A DNA stretch of 64,000 bases from Jiangella aurantiaca (GTDB lineage Bacteria > Actinomycetota > Actinomycetes > Jiangellales > Jiangellaceae). Every line of letters begins with the position of its first letter. The first letter of the stretch is position 1. The DNA lies in assembly GCF_004349105.1 (NCBI RefSeq), contig NZ_SMLB01000005.1:186001-250000 (forward strand). The letters run 5' to 3'. Positions 58,184-64,000 of the stretch are shown in pieces. Both the position numbers and the translations under genes were made by a program. Below the pieces are notes generated by a model. The model did no database searches. It was not told the origin of the DNA and saw only the letters and a program-made list of their open reading frames with translations.

Positions 58184-61100
58184 GACGGCTCCCTCCCGTT
58201 CTCGGGTTCGGCTGTCCCTACCGTCGGCCGGTACCCGGCGGGCGGGGAGCCATTCGCCGCGGGGTCGAACATCGCGTCGATCCGCACGTACTCGTCGTCC
58301 TCGGGGACGGTGCCGGCGCGCTGCCAGGCGACCGAGCCGATGACGGCGAGCGCGATCCCGATCAGCACCAGGACCTGCGCGAGGCCCGAGTGCGCCCCCG
58401 GCGACGGTCCCGGCCAGGGCCGCAGCGCGACGACGAAGCCGGCCAGCAGGATCGCGCCGGCGGCCAGCGCGGGCGCCAGCCGGGTCAGCCAGGGCCGGCT
58501 GGGCCCGGAGAGGAGGACGACGGCGCCGACGGCGGCCGCGGCCAGCCCGGCGGCCCCGCCGAGCAGGACCATCACGACGGCGCCGAGCAGGATGACCGGT
58601 GCGGCCCGCTGCCGGCGATGCCGGGCCAGCGGCCGGGCGGCGACGGGCGGCCGCAACGGCGCAGCCGCCCCGAGCGGCACGGTCCGACGCCGCCGCCCGC
58701 CGCCCGCGCCGGCGGGGACGGCCTCGCCCGGGGCGCGCTGCGCGGGCACCGGCGCCGGCGCCGCGGGCACCCTCGTCCCCCGCCAGGCGAGCACGCCGAC
58801 CATCAGCACGGCGCCCAGCCCGGCCAGCAGCGCCCACCGGTACGGCTGATCCGGCCCGTAGCTCAACCGCACGACGCCGGCCGCGCCGACCGGCAGCACG
58901 AACCCCTGCGCCCAGCCGTCCAGCCGCACCGGCTCCAGCGACTCGCCGTTCAGCGTCGCCTCCCAGCCGGTGTTGAGGTTCTCCGCGACGGCGAGGACGG
59001 CCGGCTGGTCGCGGGCCGGCACGACGACCTCGCGCTCGGCCGCGCCCCAGGTCTGCACCGTGACGTCCAGCGACGGCGGCGGCGCCGGCGGCTCGTCCAC
59101 CGGCCGCAGCGTCACCGACTCCGGCCGGACGGCGCCGGTCGCCCGGACGACGACCATGTGCGTCCCCTCGTCCAGCGGCACGGGACCGGCGCCGTCGCCG
59201 CAGGGCAGCACGTCCAGCCGCCGCCCGTGCAGCAGGTCCCCGACCGTCGTCTCGAGCCGCGTGGTCACCTCGGCACCGTCGATCACCAGCGGCGGGCCGT
59301 CGCCGCAGGCGATGGCCACCTCGCGGTCCTCGTCGACCGGCAGCCGGAGGTCGTCGGCACCGAGCACCCGGACCTCGGAGACCCCCGCCGGCAGCACCGA
59401 ACGCAGCCCGAACGCGGGGTCGCGGTCCTCCACCTCGGCGACCTCGACGATCTGGATGGTCAGCTCGTCGGTGCGCACCGGCTCCGGGAACGTGACGGTG
59501 CCGTCGTCGCCGACGCTCGCCTGGAATCGTGCCTCACCGGCGCGCACCTCGACCAGGCTCGGCGGCGACGCCGCCAGCCACGGCTCGACCTCCAGCCGCA
59601 GGCCCTCGACGGTGCGCCGCGGCCCCCAGGTCAGGGTCAGCGACGGCGTCTCGTCGCCGGGCGCGGCCACCCAGCCGGTGCCGGGGTCGTGGTCGACGGC
59701 GGCCTGCGGCCGTCCCCGCGGGTCGGCGACGGCGCGGGAGCTGGCCGTCGCGACGATCGCGTCGGAGTCGGGCGCGAGCAGTTCCTCCAGCGCGCGGCCG
59801 GCCCGCGGCCGCGCCGCCAGCTCGGCCTCGTAGTCCGCTGCGGCGGCGAGGTCGGCGCTGCGGCGCAGGTCGCGGTGCTCCTCACCGGGCCGCGCCAGCT
59901 GCCGGGCGCACCGCTCCACTTCGGTGTCGCCGGACGTCGTCCCGACGCACTCGCCGCGGCGGCCGTCGGCGACGGCGAAGACCAGGGTGGCCGGTGCCGG
60001 CTCGCCGGACGCGGAGCCGCCGAGGTCGGCCTCGGTCACGGCCGGCACCTGGAGCGTCCGGGTCACCTTCAGATCGGGGACGGCCAGCTCACGGATGCCG
60101 ACGCCGCTGACGGTGCCCTCGCCGACGGCGACGACGGTCACCCGCAGCGTGCTGGTTTCGCCGGACGGGACGGCGAGCACCTGGGCGTCGCTGCCGGGCT
60201 GCAGGTCGCTCTCCAGGACGCCGGTGTCGGTCTGGACGGCGACCCGCTGCATCGGCGCGCTGACCGGCCCGCCGGTGAGCGGGGTCAGCTCCACCGACGA
60301 GACGCGGCGTGGCTCGTCGAACCGCAGCTCCAGCCACTGCCCGACGGCGCTGCCGTACTCCCCCGACACCCAGCTGGTCCCGAGTTCGCCGTCGACGGCG
60401 GCCCACGGCGAGTTCTCCGCGCCGCGCGCCATCGTCGCCCGCGGATCCGAGCCGGACGACGACGCCATCACCGACTCCACTCCGCCGACGACGGCGACGG
60501 TCTCGCGAGAGGGGTCGTCGGCTGCGACATATCCGTCCTCGGCTGAGGTGCGTACCTCGGCCGGTAGGAAGTCGCGCACCACCCGGCCGAGCCCACCGTC
60601 CTCGCCGGCCCGCAGCACCTCGGTGGTGTTGTCGCGGCTGGCGCCGAACCAGACCGCCCGCCGGCGCAGCCCGTCGGTCACGACAGGGACCGGGTGCGGG
60701 TCCGCGATCCCCGCGCCGTCGCCGGCCACGAACGCGGCCCGTCCGTCCAGCAGCCCGGCGTCGCCCGCCGTCAGCAGCGACTCCGGGCCGCCGGACATCC
60801 GCAGCGTGCCGTCCAGCGGATAGGCGTGGACGCGGTGCTCCTCGACCTCGGGGTCGGCGATCGCGAAAACCTCGACGGCCGGGTACTGGACGTCCAGCCG
60901 CGAGTCCGACGCGGCCGCGGGGTCGTCCGCGGCGCCGACCTGCGGGCCGAACGTCGCGACCCGCTCCGCGCCGGGCAGCGCCGCGATGGCCTGGTGGACG
61001 AGCGCGGCGCGCGGCGCGTCGGTGCGCGACCGGTCGAGGTCGTTGCGGACGACCAGGTGGGTGACGCCCGCGCGGCGCAACGCGTCGACGACGCCGGCGC

Positions 61101-62676
61101 CGCCCTCGCCGGCCGCCAGCCGCGTCTCGACGGCGTCCAGCAGCCGGATGTTGCCCGCCGACGAGAGCGGAACGGAGTCGCGGACCGCCCACGGGGCGTC
61201 GCCCAGCGCCTGCAGCGGCTCGTCGCGCGGCGCGCCCCACGTGTACTCGGCGAACGACGTGCCGGGCACCAGCAGCGCCCGGCCGGTGGCGGCGTTCTCG
61301 TCCAGCCAGTCCGACGCCTCGTGCCAGTAGCCGGGGATCTCGTCGTATGAGCCCGCCTGCGGCAGCCGTCCGGCCAGCGCCGGCGTCGCCACCCCGGCGA
61401 TCACCACCACCGCGAGCCCGACGACGAGCATCCGGAACCGGCGCACCGAGATGGCCGGCACCCGCAGCGACGCCAGCGCGTGCGCCAGCCCGAGCGCCAG
61501 CGGCAGCCGCAGCACGACGTCGAACTTGTGCACGTTGCGGAACGGCGCCAGCGGCCCGTCGAGCAGGTCGCGCACCGTCGCCGCCAGCGGGCCGGCCGCG
61601 GCGCCGACGTATCCCGCCGACACCAGCGCCAGTCCCAGCAGCGCGCCGGTGAGGAAGACCCGGCGCCCGGGCATGTCCCGCCGCGCCAGCCCGCCCAGCC
61701 CGATCGCCGCGATCAGCACCGTGTGCAGGATCAGCACCGGCTCGCTGGCCAGCAACCAGCCGGCCGGCCACTGCGGGCCGCCGGCCACCGACAGGTAGGA
61801 CAACCAGTGGTCGTTGCCGCGCAGCACCTCGATCAGCGACGTGTGCTGGGTGGTGTTGCCGGCCGTCTCGATCCAGTCCAGGAACGGCGGGCTGTGCGCG
61901 CCGAGCAGCAGCAGCGGCACCCACCACCACACCGTCACCGCGGCGCAGCAGCCTGCCCACCACGCCGCGAACCGCCACCGTCCGGGCCAGTGCGGCGCCA
62001 GCAGCAGCCAGAGCCCGGCTGGTACGACGGCGGCAGCGGTGGCGGCCGCGTTGACCCCGCCCATGCACAGGACGGCCAGCGCGGACAGCGCCGCGTTGCG
62101 CACGACCGGTCCGCCGCGCCAGGCCCGGACCAGCGGGATCAGCGCCCACGGAGCGAGCGCCGTCGGCCACGCCTCGATCGACACCGCCCCGAGCGAGACC
62201 AGGATCCGCGGCGCCAGTGCGTAGACCAGGCCGCCGAGCAGCCGGGTCCACGTCCGGCCGATACCCATCTCGCCGGCCAGCCGCACGACGCCGAGGAACG
62301 CCGCGACCAGGATCAGCGACCACCACAGCCGCTGCACCATCCACGCGGGCAGGCCGGCGACGTCGCCGGCCAGGTGCAGCGGCCCCATCGGCCACAGGTA
62401 GCCGTAGGCCTGGTTCTGCAGCTGCCCGAACGCGGCGGCCGGCTCCCACAGGTGCAGCGCCCGCTGCAGGAACCCGGCCGGGTCGGCGGTGAGGTCGAGC
62501 TTGGTGTCCGGGACGATCTTCCCGGGCGCCTGCCGGAAGGCCAGGGCGACCAGCCCGAGGCAGCAGGCAGCGAGCTGCACGTGCCACGCCGGCAGGCGAC
62601 GGCGCGAAGCGCCGCGGACGAAGGGCAGCCGCCACGCCGGCAGGCGGCGGCGCGGCGCGCTGCGGTGGTCGGTCAT
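58111..62676 (-). CDS. AftD-like alpha-(1->3)-arabinofuranosyltransferase (DUF3367)
   Basis: 1521-residue membrane glycosyltransferase. About ten transmembrane helices fill the N-terminal 430 residues; the family signature APGKIVPDTKLDLTADPAGF, WEPAAAFGQLQNQAYGYLWP lies around residues 50-90 with the catalytic Asp region. A large extracytoplasmic part follows, with F5/8-type-C-like segments (SSRAVADPRGRPQAAVDHDP, WVAAPGDETPSLTLTWG), then two to four C-terminal helices. Such enzymes branch arabinan in mycobacteria; here an arabinose-containing wall polymer is inferred. The ATG at 62676 overlaps the methyltransferase stop. The last 24 residues overlap the PfpI gene and are low complexity. Confidence 0.88.
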   Translation of the reverse strand: MTDHRSAPRRRLPAWRLPFVRGASRRRLPAWHVQLAACCLGLVALAFRQAPGKIVPDTKLDLTADPAGFLQRALHLWEPAAAFGQLQNQAYGYLWPMGPLHLAGDVAGLPAWMVQRLWWSLILVAAFLGVVRLAGEMGIGRTWTRLLGGLVYALAPRILVSLGAVSIEAWPTALAPWALIPLVRAWRGGPVVRNAALSALAVLCMGGVNAAATAAAVVPAGLWLLLAPHWPGRWRFAAWWAGCCAAVTVWWWVPLLLLGAHSPPFLDWIETAGNTTQHTSLIEVLRGNDHWLSYLSVAGGPQWPAGWLLASEPVLILHTVLIAAIGLGGLARRDMPGRRVFLTGALLGLALVSAGYVGAAAGPLAATVRDLLDGPLAPFRNVHKFDVVLRLPLALGLAHALASLRVPAISVRRFRMLVVGLAVVVIAGVATPALAGRLPQAGSYDEIPGYWHEASDWLDENAATGRALLVPGTSFAEYTWGAPRDEPLQALGDAPWAVRDSVPLSSAGNIRLLDAVETRLAAGEGGAGVVDALRRAGVTHLVVRNDLDRSRTDAPRAALVHQAIAALPGAERVATFGPQVGAADDPAAASDSRLDVQYPAVEVFAIADPEVEEHRVHAYPLDGTLRMSGGPESLLTAGDAGLLDGRAAFVAGDGAGIADPHPVPVVTDGLRRRAVWFGASRDNTTEVLRAGEDGGLGRVVRDFLPAEVRTSAEDGYVAADDPSRETVAVVGGVESVMASSSGSDPRATMARGAENSPWAAVDGELGTSWVSGEYGSAVGQWLELRFDEPRRVSSVELTPLTGGPVSAPMQRVAVQTDTGVLESDLQPGSDAQVLAVPSGETSTLRVTVVAVGEGTVSGVGIRELAVPDLKVTRTLQVPAVTEADLGGSASGEPAPATLVFAVADGRRGECVGTTSGDTEVERCARQLARPGEEHRDLRRSADLAAAADYEAELAARPRAGRALEELLAPDSDAIVATASSRAVADPRGRPQAAVDHDPGTGWVAAPGDETPSLTLTWGPRRTVEGLRLEVEPWLAASPPSLVEVRAGEARFQASVGDDGTVTFPEPVRTDELTIQIVEVAEVEDRDPAFGLRSVLPAGVSEVRVLGADDLRLPVDEDREVAIACGDGPPLVIDGAEVTTRLETTVGDLLHGRRLDVLPCGDGAGPVPLDEGTHMVVVRATGAVRPESVTLRPVDEPPAPPPSLDVTVQTWGAAEREVVVPARDQPAVLAVAENLNTGWEATLNGESLEPVRLDGWAQGFVLPVGAAGVVRLSYGPDQPYRWALLAGLGAVLMVGVLAWRGTRVPAAPAPVPAQRAPGEAVPAGAGGGRRRRTVPLGAAAPLRPPVAARPLARHRRQRAAPVILLGAVVMVLLGGAAGLAAAAVGAVVLLSGPSRPWLTRLAPALAAGAILLAGFVVALRPWPGPSPGAHSGLAQVLVLIGIALAVIGSVAWQRAGTVPEDDEYVRIDAMFDPAANGSPPAGYRPTVGTAEPENGREPSWPSESTARGSRSSSRTKGSSRSS

Positions 62677-63413
62677 CGGCGGCGCAGCACCACCGCGAGG
62701 TTCCACGTCGCGAGCTCGCGCAGGCCAGGCACCCGCACCACGCCGCGCGCCCACCACGGGTGGTAGCGCGGGAACGCGTCGAGCAGTTGCCCGTGCGGCG
62801 TGTTCCGGGCCCACAGCAGCGCGTCGGCGACGGAGACCGGGAACAGGCTGGTGCCGTACCGGTTCTTCGGGTCGTGCCCGTGTCGCCGCGCGTACCGGCG
62901 AGCGGCGGTCTCGCCGCCGAGGTAATGCCAGGGAGCGGTCTCGTGCCCGCCCCACGGCGACAGCCAGACGGTGAAGGACAGGAAGACGACGCCGCCGGGC
63001 CGGGTCACCCGGAGCATCTCCTCGGCCATGCTCCACGGGTCCGGCACGTGCTCGAGGACGTTCGAGGAGTAGCAGACGTCGGCGGCGTCGTCCCGGATCG
63101 GCAGCGCCATGCCGCTGCCCATGACGCTGCCCGGCTCGGGCCTGCCGCGGGCGGACAGCTCGCCGAGGTCGCTGTCGACGGAGAGGTAGCGGGCGCCGGC
63201 CCGGTCGAACGCGTCGCGGAAATATCCCGGCCCGCCGCCGACGTCGAGCACCAGCGCTCCCCGCAAATCGGCATAATCGGACAATTGCCTAACCGAATCA
63301 GCGGCCAGCACTCCATAGAAATGGTCGGGGTCACGCTGTTCGGCGAGGAATGCCCGGAATAACCGGACCGAACGGCTCAGGGTGGCCCGGTCGTGGGAAT
63401 CGCTCAGGAGCAC
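62673..63413 (-). CDS. SAM-dependent class I methyltransferase
   Basis: 246-residue methyltransferase. Motif I LVLDVGGGPGYFRDAFD is at residues 55-71, the acidic SVDSDLGEL follows, and YSSNVLEHVPDPWSMAEEML is the typical post-motif of Methyltransf_11 proteins. The start is a GTG at 63413 without a clear ribosome site. Its stop overlaps the AftD-like gene start (ATGA), and a glycosyltransferase lies 43 bp upstream, so it likely modifies an envelope glycolipid or polysaccharide (inference). Confidence 0.88.
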   Translation of the reverse strand: MLLSDSHDRATLSRSVRLFRAFLAEQRDPDHFYGVLAADSVRQLSDYADLRGALVLDVGGGPGYFRDAFDRAGARYLSVDSDLGELSARGRPEPGSVMGSGMALPIRDDAADVCYSSNVLEHVPDPWSMAEEMLRVTRPGGVVFLSFTVWLSPWGGHETAPWHYLGGETAARRYARRHGHDPKNRYGTSLFPVSVADALLWARNTPHGQLLDAFPRYHPWWARGVVRVPGLRELATWNLAVVLRRR

Positions 63414-63456
63414 GTCGGCAAATTACCGCATTGATCGGGATGGTTGTGCCGATTCG

Positions 63457-64000
63457 TCACGACTGGCGGAAGAACGGGGTGCCGTGGGCCGGAACGGGCG
63501 GCCGGTGCGGGTCCAGCGGGACGCCGACGCTGACGGCGGCGACCCGGCGGGCGGACCGCTCGGCGGTCGCCTCCCCGACGGTGCGGCGCAGCAGCGCGTC
63601 CCACGAGCGGACCGTCTGGTCCCAGGTGAACGTGGCGGCGCGGGCGGCGGCCGCCCGGCCCAGCGCGGTGCGCCGGACGCCGTCGGCGAGCAGCTCGTCG
63701 GTGGCGGCGGTGAGCCCGTCCAGGTCGTCGGCGAGCAGGCCGGTGACGCCGTCGACGATCGACTCGGCCAGGCCGCCGGCGCTGCGGTAGCCGATGGTGG
63801 GCACCTGGTGCTGGGCCGCCTCGACGACGGTGAGGCCCCAACCCTCCTTGACCGACGGCGCCAGCATCAGCCAGCTGCGGGCCAGCTCCTCGTGCTTGGC
63901 CCGTTCGTCGACGAAGCCCAGGAAATCGGTGATGTCGTCGACGCCCAGCCGCTTCGCCTCGGCGGTCAGCCGGTCGGACCACCAGCCGTCGCCGATGACG
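63457..64000 (-). CDS. GT4-type glycosyltransferase, partial (C-terminal part)
   Basis: The C-terminal 181 residues of a GT-B fold glycosyltransferase; the N-terminus lies beyond the right edge. The visible part has VIGDGWWSDRLTAEAKRLGV, ITDFLGFVDERAKHEELARS and the donor-binding APSVKEGWGLTVVEAAQHQ with the conserved Glu pair (E-x7-E) of GT4 enzymes. Probably co-transcribed with the methyltransferase and AftD-like gene. Confidence 0.9.
   Translation of the reverse strand, partial: VIGDGWWSDRLTAEAKRLGVDDITDFLGFVDERAKHEELARSWLMLAPSVKEGWGLTVVEAAQHQVPTIGYRSAGGLAESIVDGVTGLLADDLDGLTAATDELLADGVRRTALGRAAAARAATFTWDQTVRSWDALLRRTVGEATAERSARRVAAVSVGVPLDPHRPPVPAHGTPFFRQS

Noticed and set aside
62576-62660. 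Tandem duplication RRRLPAW in the N-terminus of the arabinofuranosyltransferase as a special domain
   Set aside because: It is a short in-frame duplication of GC-rich codons in the poorly conserved cytoplasmic leader, with no sign of function.

Overview
The window is very GC-rich bacterial DNA from an actinobacterium. The gene content is diagnostic: RbpA, WhiA, OpcA, a mycothiol-dependent isomerase-type protein, a DUF3068 (PorA-family) protein, an AftD-like arabinofuranosyltransferase, and the actinobacterial orders tkt-tal-pgi-zwf-opcA-pgl and uvrC-rapZ-yvcK-whiA-gap-pgk-tpiA-secG-rbpA. I cannot name the genus from sequence alone; a Jiangella- or Nocardioides-like soil actinobacterium would fit. 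The window is almost entirely chromosomal core genome. I see no rRNA, tRNA, CRISPR array, prophage, insertion sequence or intein.

Layout. 1-2878 (minus): the Fe-S assembly operon sufR-sufB-sufD, with sufD running off the left edge. 3151-5881 (plus): a membrane-anchored unknown, a DUF6458 protein and an ABC-2 type exporter pair. 5919-8023 (minus): two PH-domain membrane proteins, followed by about 700 bp without a convincing gene. 8749-12155: heme A synthase ctaA, a second DUF6458 protein, a MerR regulator and heme O synthase ctaB. 12363-20431 (plus): a translationally coupled pentose phosphate operon. 20495-24140: a small Cys-rich protein, a flavin oxidase, and a divergent pair of a DinB-ankyrin protein and a WYL regulator. 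24137-33904 (minus): rbpA, secG, glycolytic genes and the uvrC cluster. 34115-36889: a membrane protein, a DUF559 nuclease-fold gene flanked by near-identical hairpin repeats, and a Tat-type Rieske lipoprotein. 37065-39929: uvrA. 40086-44276: a mycothiol-type enzyme, a metallo-hydrolase, a TerC transporter behind a Mn2+ riboswitch, a YjbR protein and a regulator. 44379-49333: a large secreted subtilase flanked by two paralogous regulators. 49468-55326: uvrB, coaE-grpB, a lipoprotein and rpsA. 55696-64000: envelope genes (DUF3068 protein, DJ-1/PfpI protein, AftD-like arabinofuranosyltransferase, methyltransferase, partial glycosyltransferase).

The strongest regulatory observations come from reading the intergenic DNA. 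All three excision-repair genes uvrA, uvrB and uvrC carry a promoter of the form TTGTCRGTG-N8-TAnnnT, the type used in the LexA-independent PafBC response of mycobacteria; at uvrB and uvrC the spacing predicts leaderless mRNAs. Two DtxR/IdeR-type iron boxes are present, one before the suf operon and one over the promoter of an unannotated 58-residue Cys-rich protein. The terC leader has the yybP-ykoY aptamer and a visible Shine-Dalgarno sequestration switch. A family of long hairpins sharing GTTGATCTTGGA occurs three times, twice as flanks of the DUF559 gene.
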